64,000 bases of DNA from Fredinandcohnia aciditolerans (GTDB taxonomy: Bacteria > Bacillota > Bacilli > Bacillales > Bacillaceae_L): positions 490,186 through 554,185 of the forward strand of contig QGHH01000001.1 of NCBI GenBank assembly GCA_003640645.1, written 5' to 3'. Position 1 is the first letter of the stretch; every line of letters begins with the position of its first letter. Made by a program: the position numbers and the translations under genes. Of the stretch, positions 40,987 through 50,569 are shown piece after piece. The notes under the pieces are model-generated. The model did not search any database and was not told where the DNA came from. It saw only the letters and a list, made by a program, of their open reading frames with translations.

Positions 40987-41025
40987 TAAAAAAAAGAGAG
41001 AAAACACTATGTTTTTCTCTCTTTA
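40987..41025 (-). terminator. Terminator of the giant nucleotidase gene
   Basis: Minus-strand stem of about 13 bp (41011-41024 with 40993-41005, one bulge) and a T-run of eight, 20 bp past the stop codon. Confidence 0.85.
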
Positions 41026-41044
41026 CTAGATTGTTGACAGTCTA

Positions 41045-44000
41045 TTAAGCTGTTTTTCTTCTGTTTACATAGAGGATACCAACAGCTATAAGGATTAACA
41101 CAAGACCGATAACTAACAAGTTAGCGGAATTCGTTGCTGTAATCGGAAGCTTTTTGCCACCATTGGCATTCTTACCACCAGATTCTGTTGTCGTTGAGTC
41201 ATTCGTATTAGTATCTTTTTCATCAGCTTCTGGAGTTTCCTTAGAATCCTTAACCTCTAGTACACCAAATGTACTGAAGTGATCGGTAGTGGCTGTAATT
41301 TTACCATCTTTAAAGTCGCCACCGACCAATTCCCATTTCTTACTTTCTGGATTCCAATAGAAGACCTTCACATTTTTCGGATCATCCACCGTTTTAGGGT
41401 CAACCGAAAAAGTCATTGTGACTTTTTCGTTAAACTTGTGATAGCCCTTGCCCTCAGATTTGATTGTAAAATCATAGGCAACTATAGCATCCTTACGGTT
41501 GTCCTTCTGTACTTTAATTTCCGTTTCACTATCAGGTAAGATAGAAGAAGGAATTTGAAGGTCAACCACGCCATTTGAAATGACTAATGTTGCATTTACT
41601 GCTTTAAGTTTCGCAATGGCCTCAGAGCTTAATGATACAAAAATTGTATTTTTCTTAGCAGGGACTTCAACTCTAACAATAGCGCCATCTTTTAGATCTC
41701 CCAAATCATCTGCTGTTACTACATATTTATTTCCTCTTTCGACATCCGGATTAACAACAATAATTTGAGGTCCTTCCGGTTCTGTTTCACCTGGTGTTGA
41801 AGTAATATCAATGATTCTACCTTCAACCTCAGTTGGGATTCCCTCGCTGCCAATGCTTACTAAATGATCACGGAAGTTTTCCCAATCAGAAAGTCCTAAA
41901 TCTGTTACACGGCCTTCTTCGTATGCTTTTGCAAATACATCATAACCATCTCCACCTTTAGCTGTGAATGCATTGGTTGCTACGATATATGTTGTATTTT
42001 CATCAACTGCTACAAGGTTTCCTTTAGCATCTTCAATGTAAACTTCAACTACACGTTCGCCTGCTGGTTTTGTAGAATCGAATTCTACCTTTCCTCCAGC
42101 AACATGTAAAAAGCCGCCATTCTCTCCCGGATACTTGCTTAAAGAAATTTCAAATGCAGCTTTCAGCTCAGCACCTGTTACTTCCATCGTAGCTAACGTG
42201 TTACCAAATGGAAGAACTGTGATTACTTCACCTACTGTGATTGGTCCTTCATTTATTGCTGCACGAATGCCACCGCCATTTTGTAAAGCCATCACTACAT
42301 TCTTTCCAGTAAATTCCTTTGCTTTTTTAAGCATTCCATCTGTAATTAAGTTTCCTAAGATTGTTTCGTTTTTACGTACACTTGGTTTTGTATTGTCACC
42401 ATTTGTACGTGGGTTTGCTAATTCTATAGGGGTTGATACTCCGATTTCCTCTTGTGCTACTTTGTCCACTTGTTCTTTGAATGGTGCTAACACTTCTGCT
42501 GCTTTGGGATCAGCCTCTTGATCACCGATTGAAATTAATTCCCCCGCATGTTCAATTACTACACCATTTTCATTAAATACTATATCTAGGACGCCTAGGT
42601 TACTATTCGCATTACCTGTTTGAACGATTACAGTAGGTGTATCATCTTTCGCAACAACAGATGGGACATCCAAAGCTGTATGACTATGCCCACCTACAAT
42701 GACGTCAATGCCTTCTACTTGTTCAGCTAAGATTAAGTCGTTATCTACGGCAGCATTATCATCATAACCAATATGTGTTAATGCAATAATCTTGTTAACA
42801 CCTACTGCTTCAAAAGCTTCAACAGCATTTTCTGCTTCTTGTAGATAGTTTTCAAATGCGATGGAGCCTGGGCTTGAAATGTCGACAGTTTCTTCAGTTG
42901 TTAATCCGAAAATACCCACTTTCTCACCGTTTACTTCTTTGATGATTCCATTGTAAATTTGTCCATTATTAATATCTGATGCGATAGAATCATTGAAAAT
43001 TCCATCGAAGTTTGCATCCTTCGAGAAATCAACATTGGCACTTACAAATGGGAACTGAGCTCCCTTAATAAATTCAACTAATTTTTGATGTCCTTCATTT
43101 GAAGAACCTAAGTCAAATTCGTGGTTACCAAAGGTCATTGCATCAAAGCCCATTAAATTCATCATAGCTAAATCTGCTTTTCCTAGGAACTCATTAAAAT
43201 ATAAGGTTCCTGTAAATGCATCCCCAGCATGAAGAAGTAGTGCACTCGAATCTTTAACTCTTTGCTCTTTCACTGCAGTTACCGTTTTAGGCATGTTGTC
43301 TAAAGAAGCATGTGTATCGTTAGTATGCATTACCTTTAATTTAAATTGACCTTCTACATCAACGATTCTGCCTTCAACCTCAGTTGGAATTCCCTCGCTA
43401 CCAAGACTTACTAAATGGTCACGGAAGTTCTCCCAATCAGAAAGTCCTAGGTCAGTTACGCGACCTTCTTCATATGCTTTTGCAAATATGTCATAACCGT
43501 CACCACCTTTAGCTGTGAAGGCATTAGTTGCAATAGTATACAATTTATCGTCTTGTACTTCTACATACTCACCATTTTCGTTCAGGTATGATACAGATAC
43601 CACACGATCATGTTCTGGCTTAGTAGAGTCAAACTTAACTTTACCGCCAGCAAGATGTAAGAATCCACCATTTTCTCCAGGATACTTACTCACGGAGATT
43701 TCAAATGCCTCTTTTAATTCAACACCTGTAACATCCATTGTAGCTAACGTATTACCAAATGGTAGAACGGTGATTACTTCACCCGTTGTGATTGGACCAG
43801 CATCGATAGCAGCACGGATACCACCGCCATTTTGTAAAGCCATTATTACATCTTTACCAGTAATTGATTTTGCTTTTTCAAGCATACCATCTGTAATTAA
43901 GTTTCCTAAGATTGTTTCATTTTTACGTACACTGAGTTTTGTATCATCACCATTTGTACGTGGGTTTTCTAATTCAATAGGAGTTGATACCCCGATTTCT

Positions 44001-47000
44001 GTATTAGCTACCTCTTCAACTTTTGTCTTGAATGGTGCTAATACGGCCTGAGCTTCTTCGTCAGGATCTTGCTCTTTAATTTCAATTAATTTACCATTAT
44101 GTGTCTCTATTACTCCATTTTCATCGAATTCAACGTTAAGCAAACCTAAGTTACTATTCGCATTACCTGCTTGAACGATTACGGTAGGTGTCTCATCTTT
44201 TGCAACAATGACTGGTTCAGCCAATGCTGTATGGCTATGTCCACCAACAATAACGTCAATGCCTTCTACTTTTTCAGCTAGGATTAAGTCGTTATCTACC
44301 GCAGCATTGTCGTCATAACCAATATGAGTTAATGCAATAATCTTGTTAACACCTTGTTCTTCGAAGGTTTTAACGGCTTTTTCAGCTTCTTGTAGATAGT
44401 TTTCAAATGCGATGGAGCCTGGGCTTGAAATATCGACAGTTTCTTCAGTTGTTAATCCGAAAATACCCACTTTCTCACCGTTTACTTCTTTGATGATTCC
44501 GTTGTAAATTTGTCCATTATCAATATCAGTTGCAATAGAATCATTGAAAATCCCATCAAATTTAGCATCCTTCGATAAATCAACATTGGCACTTACAAAT
44601 GGGAACTGAGCTCCCTTGATAAATTCAACTAACTTTTGATGTCCTTCACTTGAAGAACCTAAGTCAAATTCGTGGTTACCGAAGGTCATTGCATCAAAGT
44701 CCATTAAATTCATCATGGCTAAATCTGCTTTTCCTAGGAACTCATTAAAATACAAGGTTCCTGTAAAAGCATCCCCTGCATGAAGGAGTAGCGAATCAGG
44801 ATTTTCTACTCTTATTTCCTTCACTGCAGTTACCGTTTTTGGCATGTTGTCTAAGGAAGCATGAACATCATTTGTGTGCATGATCGTTAAGTCATAATTT
44901 TCTTTTAGGTCAACTTGAACCATTACCGGGTCATGGTCACTCGCACGCCCCGCCATATCTGTAAAGTCTGAATTAATGTGTAAAATGTCAATTTCAGTAC
45001 TAGGCACTAAGTTATTTGATACCACAATGTGGTCTAGGACCTGTGAATTACCTTGGAACAGATATGTGTAACGATCACTTTGTTCAACATGGTTAATCAT
45101 GTTGGTCATTAAGTCGCCTTCAAGAATTTTTAGAGACTCAGCGAATTGATAATCGTTAAAATCACCAACTGATACAATATTTGCATCCGGGTTATCAACT
45201 TTGATTTCCTCGATAAAGTCATAAACAATATTTGCAATTTGTTTACGTTGGACTTCACTGCCATATACCGGCGGTTGTGTTGAACCGAACAATGGAGTGT
45301 CGCCAGATTTGGAGTTCCAGTGGTTTACAATAACTACTACATCTTCACCATTGAAGGTAAATTGTGCTGCTAATGGTTTACGACTATTTTCAAATGCTGT
45401 ATTTGTAGGATCAATTCGTCCAGGGTTATGAGTTAATTTACCATCTTCATAACCAACAGCTGTTGTTGCATCACCGGCTGGAATCCCTTCTGGTAAAGAA
45501 ACACGTTCTGGACTGTATAGGAACCCAACACGGATGTTTGCATTTGGTGCGCCACCATCTTGATTATTAACTGGATCAATATTTAAATATTGATATTCAG
45601 GACCGCCAGCAGCAACAATGGCTTGAATTAAACGCTCATAACTTTCGTTAGCGGCTGCATCTCCTGCACTTTGTCCATTGTTATCTTGAACCTCAGTTAC
45701 CCCAATGATATCAGGACTCTTCATGTCTTGAACAAAAGCTCTTGCTAATTTTCGAGCTTTATCATCCGATGTTTCTTTCGTATTATTTGAGAAGTTTTCT
45801 AGATTATAAGAAGCAATGGTAAGCTTATCGTCTTCTTTAACAATCGTTGTTGTCTCAGGTTCTGAATTACCTTCAACATGCTTTGCTTGCATTTCTTCTA
45901 AATCGACATAAATCTTATAATTTTGGAAACCGTAGTTTACTACACCTGTGATTGGTCCAGTAAATTTGTCTCCTGTTGCTACCTCGAAATCTCTAGCAGC
46001 ATTGTTATCATACATTTTGAACTGGATACGATCAGGATTTGCATTGTCTTCTGTTAGTAATACTCCACCATGGATTGTATCCGTCATTCTATTTTCTAAT
46101 ACAGTAATTAAATCTCCATGCTCTTGAGGTGCAACAGCTTTAACTGTTCCAACTTCAACAAGCATTCCTTCTATACTTTCCCAGAAATCAATTGCATCTT
46201 CTTCAGGATCAAACTCTACCAAACTATCATTATCAATGACTTGAGTAGGTAGGTTTTCGCTTGCAATCTTTATCGGCTCAGGTAATTCAACCTTCTCCTC
46301 AATTATTGTAACAACACCACCGCGGTCATCTCTAGCATTGATTTGTGTTACGGCTAAATCGGTTTTGTTTGCATCACTATAACCGTCGATATGGTATTCA
46401 TCAACTGTACCTGTCACACGAACTAAATTACCTACTTTTACATCTGCTTTATTGCCTGTGTATACGATAATACCCTCAGATGTCTTTGAATTGTCATCGG
46501 TTTGGTCATCTGGTGTTTGCATATGAAAGTAGTTGCCGCCTTTAATACTATAAATATACGTTACGATACCCTCGACGTCATTTACCACTACACCATCTAA
46601 CGGTGAAGTATGTGATTCACCTTGAATATCGTGTATTTTTATGTCTGCTGCATTATAGACGTTATAAGTAAATTCTGTTACTTCACTTGTTGTTAAACCT
46701 TCTTTTACAGCAATAGCTTTAATAATCACATCTTCATTAACTGTAATTGGTTCACTATATTTTTTACCATTTTCAACAGTTGGATCAGAACCGTCTGTTG
46801 TATAGTAAATTTCTGCACCTGAAGTTGAAGTAGTTAATGTTACTTGAGTCCCCGCAGAAATTGTACCCGATGGTTGAGATGCATACACTGGCTGAACTTT
46901 TGATGAATCTACTACGATATCTGCTTGTCCTCGAGGAATGATTTGATAATCTTGGTCAAATTGTTGAACAATACCTGTGATCGATTCGTAAGTAGTTCCA

Positions 47001-47929
47001 ATAGATAACTCTAAAGTACCATTTTCATCACGAATTAAAAATTCTGTACCATCTTCGGCTTTAGCTGTGAAATTTGCCCAGCCACTACCTTTATTCACAT
47101 CGATTAATTCTACATTTTTTACGAGGGCTAATTTAGATTCGTTTTCTTCATTAATTTTAGCTCCTGCTAATTCAACTGGGGATGGTACACCTTTATCTTC
47201 TGTTTTTTCAATTAATTTTGCAGAATCTAATTGTAACAGTCCTCTGTACTCTTGTAATGAACCACTCACAGTAATTTCATCACCAAGTTGAACATCTAAC
47301 GAGGTTGGACGAACTGCAATTGCAGCTGTTTCATCTTGAATATGAATTGTATTTTTTAATAATGCAGTTACTGTACCTTTGATTGCTGCTTGACCAGTAC
47401 TTTGGGTGCGTGCTTCAGCAATTGTAATTACGGTTGGTTGTTCTGGTTCTGGTTGTGGTTCACCAGGATTTGTATCCTCCTCAAGTTCATAAGAAGTTGC
47501 GCTTTTTAAACCCGGAACGCTAAAATATGCTTCTAGGCTCCCTGTAATCGCCACTTTTCTTTGAAAATTTTCTGGATGATCTACTAAGTTTAATCCTGTT
47601 CGAACATCACCTTTTGGTAACTGTACAGGTAAAATCTTAGCAGGATCCGTTTCGTTTGGATCATCAGCTAAACCAAGATTTGTATTAATATCGAATGGAC
47701 TAACTTGGTCGTAGCTTGTTCCACTCTTAGCAGTGCCAACAATATATCCTTGTACTGTAGCTTTGCCAGTATTATTTGCAATTGCATCTGCTACAGTTTT
47801 ATAGGATGTTTGTTCCACAGTTGCTTCTGCTGCACTTACAACAGGAGCAAAGTTTAATAGAGTAGTAGGCACTATTAAACTAAAAACGAATAATAATGAC
47901 AGTAATTTTCTCACTATGCCTTTTTTCAC
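41045..47929 (-). CDS. Giant cell-wall-anchored nuclease/5'-nucleotidase (YhcR-like) with duplicated nucleotidase
   Basis: A 2294-residue surface protein, nearly twice the length of the similar B. subtilis YhcR (about 1217). In order: signal peptide (about 1-33, ending VSA); OB-fold-like modules (about 35-340); a chitobiase-type beta module (about 345-425, IYYTTDGSDPT); further OB-like modules; an endonuclease/exonuclease/phosphatase domain (about 700-1000: NLENF, NHWNSKSGD, GDFNDY, SDHDPV); nucleotidase unit 1 (about 1011-1527: HTNDVHASL, GNHEFD, GGHSHT, QNGGGIRA) and unit 2 (about 1528-2038, same motifs); a spacer and a Ser/Thr-rich stretch; a sorting signal LPITA (2261-2265), hydrophobic helix and RRK tail. 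The LPxTA motif suits a class D sortase. It probably scavenges phosphate and nucleosides from extracellular DNA. Single gene; the 287-bp region upstream holds no other gene. Confidence 0.95.
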   Translation of the reverse strand: MKKGIVRKLLSLLFVFSLIVPTTLLNFAPVVSAAEATVEQTSYKTVADAIANNTGKATVQGYIVGTAKSGTSYDQVSPFDINTNLGLADDPNETDPAKILPVQLPKGDVRTGLNLVDHPENFQRKVAITGSLEAYFSVPGLKSATSYELEEDTNPGEPQPEPEQPTVITIAEARTQSTGQAAIKGTVTALLKNTIHIQDETAAIAVRPTSLDVQLGDEITVSGSLQEYRGLLQLDSAKLIEKTEDKGVPSPVELAGAKINEENESKLALVKNVELIDVNKGSGWANFTAKAEDGTEFLIRDENGTLELSIGTTYESITGIVQQFDQDYQIIPRGQADIVVDSSKVQPVYASQPSGTISAGTQVTLTTSTSGAEIYYTTDGSDPTVENGKKYSEPITVNEDVIIKAIAVKEGLTTSEVTEFTYNVYNAADIKIHDIQGESHTSPLDGVVVNDVEGIVTYIYSIKGGNYFHMQTPDDQTDDNSKTSEGIIVYTGNKADVKVGNLVRVTGTVDEYHIDGYSDANKTDLAVTQINARDDRGGVVTIIEEKVELPEPIKIASENLPTQVIDNDSLVEFDPEEDAIDFWESIEGMLVEVGTVKAVAPQEHGDLITVLENRMTDTIHGGVLLTEDNANPDRIQFKMYDNNAARDFEVATGDKFTGPITGVVNYGFQNYKIYVDLEEMQAKHVEGNSEPETTTIVKEDDKLTIASYNLENFSNNTKETSDDKARKLARAFVQDMKSPDIIGVTEVQDNNGQSAGDAAANESYERLIQAIVAAGGPEYQYLNIDPVNNQDGGAPNANIRVGFLYSPERVSLPEGIPAGDATTAVGYEDGKLTHNPGRIDPTNTAFENSRKPLAAQFTFNGEDVVVIVNHWNSKSGDTPLFGSTQPPVYGSEVQRKQIANIVYDFIEEIKVDNPDANIVSVGDFNDYQFAESLKILEGDLMTNMINHVEQSDRYTYLFQGNSQVLDHIVVSNNLVPSTEIDILHINSDFTDMAGRASDHDPVMVQVDLKENYDLTIMHTNDVHASLDNMPKTVTAVKEIRVENPDSLLLHAGDAFTGTLYFNEFLGKADLAMMNLMDFDAMTFGNHEFDLGSSSEGHQKLVEFIKGAQFPFVSANVDLSKDAKFDGIFNDSIATDIDNGQIYNGIIKEVNGEKVGIFGLTTEETVDISSPGSIAFENYLQEAEKAVKTFEEQGVNKIIALTHIGYDDNAAVDNDLILAEKVEGIDVIVGGHSHTALAEPVIVAKDETPTVIVQAGNANSNLGLLNVEFDENGVIETHNGKLIEIKEQDPDEEAQAVLAPFKTKVEEVANTEIGVSTPIELENPRTNGDDTKLSVRKNETILGNLITDGMLEKAKSITGKDVIMALQNGGGIRAAIDAGPITTGEVITVLPFGNTLATMDVTGVELKEAFEISVSKYPGENGGFLHLAGGKVKFDSTKPEHDRVVSVSYLNENGEYVEVQDDKLYTIATNAFTAKGGDGYDIFAKAYEEGRVTDLGLSDWENFRDHLVSLGSEGIPTEVEGRIVDVEGQFKLKVMHTNDTHASLDNMPKTVTAVKEQRVKDSSALLLHAGDAFTGTLYFNEFLGKADLAMMNLMGFDAMTFGNHEFDLGSSNEGHQKLVEFIKGAQFPFVSANVDFSKDANFDGIFNDSIASDINNGQIYNGIIKEVNGEKVGIFGLTTEETVDISSPGSIAFENYLQEAENAVEAFEAVGVNKIIALTHIGYDDNAAVDNDLILAEQVEGIDVIVGGHSHTALDVPSVVAKDDTPTVIVQTGNANSNLGVLDIVFNENGVVIEHAGELISIGDQEADPKAAEVLAPFKEQVDKVAQEEIGVSTPIELANPRTNGDNTKPSVRKNETILGNLITDGMLKKAKEFTGKNVVMALQNGGGIRAAINEGPITVGEVITVLPFGNTLATMEVTGAELKAAFEISLSKYPGENGGFLHVAGGKVEFDSTKPAGERVVEVYIEDAKGNLVAVDENTTYIVATNAFTAKGGDGYDVFAKAYEEGRVTDLGLSDWENFRDHLVSIGSEGIPTEVEGRIIDITSTPGETEPEGPQIIVVNPDVERGNKYVVTADDLGDLKDGAIVRVEVPAKKNTIFVSLSSEAIAKLKAVNATLVISNGVVDLQIPSSILPDSETEIKVQKDNRKDAIVAYDFTIKSEGKGYHKFNEKVTMTFSVDPKTVDDPKNVKVFYWNPESKKWELVGGDFKDGKITATTDHFSTFGVLEVKDSKETPEADEKDTNTNDSTTTESGGKNANGGKKLPITATNSANLLVIGLVLILIAVGILYVNRRKTA
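41815..44897 (-). repeat. Tandem duplication of the 5'-nucleotidase unit (2 x about 1.55 kb)
   Basis: Two consecutive copies of the metallophosphatase plus 5'-nucleotidase C-terminal unit, period about 516 codons: copy 1 about 43347-44897 and copy 2 about 41815-43346. Many stretches of 100 bases differ at only a few positions, for example around 44400-44500 versus 42840-42940. Both copies keep all metal-site motifs. Confidence 0.92.
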
Positions 47930-48120
47930 AGTTTTCTCCCCTCACTTAGTAAATTAGTAGAATATGGTACGCCTACAGAATACTGGGAAAGGGGTATTTG
48001 GTCAATAAAATTTACGAAAATTAAACAAAAGTATTACAAAATATTTGCATAATACACGAACAATAGGTAAATAGTCGTAGTCTAATGTTAATGTAATTAC
48101 CCTAGATATTCATACAACAC

Positions 48121-48157
48121 AAAAACGACTACAAATGAAAATAGTAGTCGTTTTTTT
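48121..48157 (-). terminator. Terminator after ligase 1
   Basis: Stem of 12 bp (48121-48132 with 48144-48155) between the ligase 1 stop and the nucleotidase promoter, with T-rich flanks on both strands. It also lies in the 287-bp gap (47930-48216), in which no gene is seen. Confidence 0.65.
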
Positions 48158-48216
48158 AATACATATAGTCCTCTGATAAGTTGAATGCACATGGTTAACT
48201 CGAATCTTATTTTTCA

Positions 48217-49719
48217 TTAACCAACTATATTTTTATATGTCTTTTGCAAATGGTTTTTATCAATTTTTCCAACATGTGTTTTAGGAATCTCCTCTACAAA
48301 GATAAACTCTTTTGGCACCTTATATTTACCTATCTTTTCTTGACAGAACACTGTCAATTCAGTCTTTGAAACGTGTTGTTCTGGCATTAAAGAGAGCACA
48401 GCAATCACCATCTCTCCCCATTTTTGATGGGGTACACCAATAACAGCAACCTCGTTAATTGCTGGGTGTTTACTGATGCACTGTTCAACCTCAAGTGGGT
48501 ATACATTTTCTCCCCCTGTGATAATCATTTCTTTCTTGCGGCCCACAATATAGTGATAGCCTTCAGCATCACATCTCGCTAAATCCCCTGTGTGCAACCA
48601 ACCGTCATTGTAGACTTCCTTTGTTGCATCTGGATTATTCCAGTAATGATGGAATAAATGTTTTCCACGAATCAAAAGCTCTCCAACTTCACCAGCCTTT
48701 GCCACATGTCCTTCAGCTGTCATAATCTTCACTTCATTGAAAAACATGGCCTTTCCAACAGACCCTCTTCGAAACCTTGATATTTTTGGATCAATAAAGA
48801 AATTATTTGGCCCTGCCTCTGTTAAACCATAGCCTTCTTTAAAAGATAATCCCTTCTCTTCAAATGCCTGATAAATTTCAAGTGGGCATGGCGCACCTCC
48901 CGATAGAAAAGTATGCATGGTTGGAAATGTCACATGTTTGAAGGAAGGGGTGTTCACCATCATATGATACATCGTTGGAACGAGTAAAACGATTGTACAT
49001 CCTTCTTGATTAATAATTTGAATGGCGCGTTTGGGCTCAAAGTTTTTTGCAATTACAACCTTGCCTCCCATCATTAAAATTGGAATGGATAACGCATTAA
49101 GACCTCCTGTATGGAACATTGGCATATATGTTAATGTCACATCTTCTGCTGACAAATTCCAGCTCACAATTGTATTTATCCCGTTCCACAAAATAGATTG
49201 ATGAGAAAGGACAACTCCTTTTGGTTTTCCTGTTGTTCCACCTGTATAAATAATCGCCAATGGATCTTCTTCTAGAATGCACTCCTCTTGGTCAATCAAA
49301 GTACTAACTACATTGAAAATCCGATGATACTCCTCAGAATCAATTTTTATGTTTTTCCTAGTTTTATGTCCTTGTAATAATTCCTCAAATTGGCTTGAAA
49401 ATGCAACCAGTTTTGGTGACGAATTTGAAAGTATATACTTGATCTCTTCACTTGATAAGCGCCAATTTAGCGGTACAAAGATTGCCCCAATTTTTCCACA
49501 TGCAAATAACAAATCGAAATAACTGACATCATTCGGAGATAGTAGTGCTACACGATCTCCCTTCTTGATTCCAATTGTTCTAAAAAAGCAAGCGATACTT
49601 TCCGCACGTTTATTTAGTTCCTGAAAGGTAAATCGGCTGCCAGTTTCTCCATCCACGACAGCAATCGAATCAGGTGATAGTCGAGCCCGATTTGCAATCC
49701 AATCCAGTTCCCACCTCAC
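48217..49719 (-). CDS. AMP-forming acyl-CoA ligase 1
   Basis: A 500-residue class I adenylate-forming enzyme (acyl-CoA synthetase group). Motifs: P-loop YTGGTTGKPKG (A3), GGAPCPLE, GYGLTEAGP (A5), HTGDLARCDAEGY (A7), GRKKEMIITGGENVYPLEVE (A8), and the C-terminal catalytic Lys in THVGKIDKN. It should activate a carboxylic acid with ATP and CoA; the substrate is not predictable, but length and A8 sequence fit medium- or long-chain or aromatic acids. GTG at 49719 has AAGGAGAG upstream. It is monocistronic, behind a terminator, and has TGTAACT direct repeats in its promoter like those before the ABC-transporter operon. Confidence 0.93.
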   Translation of the reverse strand: MRWELDWIANRARLSPDSIAVVDGETGSRFTFQELNKRAESIACFFRTIGIKKGDRVALLSPNDVSYFDLLFACGKIGAIFVPLNWRLSSEEIKYILSNSSPKLVAFSSQFEELLQGHKTRKNIKIDSEEYHRIFNVVSTLIDQEECILEEDPLAIIYTGGTTGKPKGVVLSHQSILWNGINTIVSWNLSAEDVTLTYMPMFHTGGLNALSIPILMMGGKVVIAKNFEPKRAIQIINQEGCTIVLLVPTMYHMMVNTPSFKHVTFPTMHTFLSGGAPCPLEIYQAFEEKGLSFKEGYGLTEAGPNNFFIDPKISRFRRGSVGKAMFFNEVKIMTAEGHVAKAGEVGELLIRGKHLFHHYWNNPDATKEVYNDGWLHTGDLARCDAEGYHYIVGRKKEMIITGGENVYPLEVEQCISKHPAINEVAVIGVPHQKWGEMVIAVLSLMPEQHVSKTELTVFCQEKIGKYKVPKEFIFVEEIPKTHVGKIDKNHLQKTYKNIVG

Positions 49720-49755
49720 AACTATCTCTCCTTACGTCTTCTTAATTCTATTCTT

Positions 49756-49802
49756 ACTATAGAAGACAGGAGTTACATAGAAGTTACATGAGGTTAGTTA
49801 CA
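49756..49802 (-). promoter_or_regulatory. SARP-type direct-repeat promoter of ligase 1
   Basis: On the minus strand: TGTAACT-TCTA-TGTAACT (11-bp period, 49771-49788), then 9 bp, then the -10-like hexamer TATAGT (49756-49761). A third TGTAACT lies further upstream (49796-49802). The same layout occurs at 57424-57456. No sigma-A -35 is visible, as expected for an activator-dependent promoter. Confidence 0.6.
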
Positions 49803-49829
49803 AAAAAAGAGTGGGTCTCCCACTCTTTT
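49803..49829 (-). terminator. Terminator of the ABC-transporter/KAS/SDR operon
   Basis: Perfect 11-bp stem (49805-49815 with 49819-49829), 3-base loop, T-run of seven on the minus strand, immediately after the SDR stop. Confidence 0.9.
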
Positions 49830-49831
49830 CG

Positions 49832-50569
49832 TTACATCATAATCCCACCATCAACATGCAAGGTTGTTCCATTCACATAATCGGCTTCATCGGAGGATAA
49901 AAATAAATACGCATTAGCGATATCCGATGGCTTCCCCAGTTTTTGAAGTGGAATCATTTGCTTTAATTGATTAATAACTTTTTCAGGAACGGTTGCAACC
50001 ATTCCTGTTTCAATAAATCCGGGTACAACTGCATTGACGTTAATTCCTTTTCTGCCCAACTCTTTTGCCCATGTTTTTGTCATCCCGACCACTGCAGCCT
50101 TGGATGCTGCATAGTTTGTTTGCCCAACATTTCCATATACACCCGTTACAGACGAGGTACTGACAATCTTTCCTTTACCATTTGCAATCAGATGTGGAAC
50201 CACTGCTTGTGTACAATTAAAAACGCCTGTTAAGTTCACATCTATAACCTTTTGAAAGTCCTCTTGAGAAAGCTTTGTCAGCATCGCATCGCGAGTAATT
50301 CCCGCATTATTTATTAAAATATCAATCTTACCAAATCGCTCTATTACAGCAGCAACCATTTGATCGACACTGTTTCTATCTGCAACATCGACCTGAAAGA
50401 ACTCAACATCTGCACCTTGTTCTTTTAATTCCTCCGCTCTCTTTGCACCTGTTTTGTCATAGTCTGTTAAAGCAACCTTCGCACCCTCGCGTACAAATGT
50501 AATAGCTGCTTCTAGCCCAAGCCCATTTGCCGCTCCTGTGATGATTGCTACCTTATCCTTTAATCTCAT
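49832..50569 (-). CDS. FabG-like short-chain dehydrogenase
   Basis: A 245-residue classical SDR of the FabG type, reducing 3-oxoacyl thioesters or oxidising 3-hydroxy ones with NAD(P). Rossmann motif TGAANGLGLEAA, then NNAGI, catalytic Ser in STSSVTG, and YAASKAAVVGMTK. The last gene of a long operon, it overlaps the upstream hydrolase by 4 bp and is followed by a strong terminator. FabG-like neighbours of KAS III-like enzymes usually work on beta-ketoacyl intermediates, which fits the context; the exact substrate is unknown. Confidence 0.92.
   Translation of the reverse strand: MRLKDKVAIITGAANGLGLEAAITFVREGAKVALTDYDKTGAKRAEELKEQGADVEFFQVDVADRNSVDQMVAAVIERFGKIDILINNAGITRDAMLTKLSQEDFQKVIDVNLTGVFNCTQAVVPHLIANGKGKIVSTSSVTGVYGNVGQTNYAASKAAVVGMTKTWAKELGRKGINVNAVVPGFIETGMVATVPEKVINQLKQMIPLQKLGKPSDIANAYLFLSSDEADYVNGTTLHVDGGIMM

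Noticed and set aside
43515-44051. 178-codon plus-strand ORF inside the giant nucleotidase gene, with a 128-codon look-alike at 42135-42521
   Set aside because: Antisense shadows of the two duplicated nucleotidase units. Their similarity to each other reflects the duplication, not coding.
41045-47929. Frameshift or assembly fusion of two adjacent nucleotidase genes
   Set aside because: The frame is continuous, there is a single signal peptide at the start and a single sorting signal at the end, and the two units join in phase, so it is one gene.
48000-48060. Pho-box-like TTACGA...TTACAA repeats upstream of the nucleotidase gene
   Set aside because: Attractive because nucleotidases can be in the Pho regulon, but the repeats do not keep the regular 11-bp spacing and match TT(A/T)ACA poorly in AT-rich DNA.
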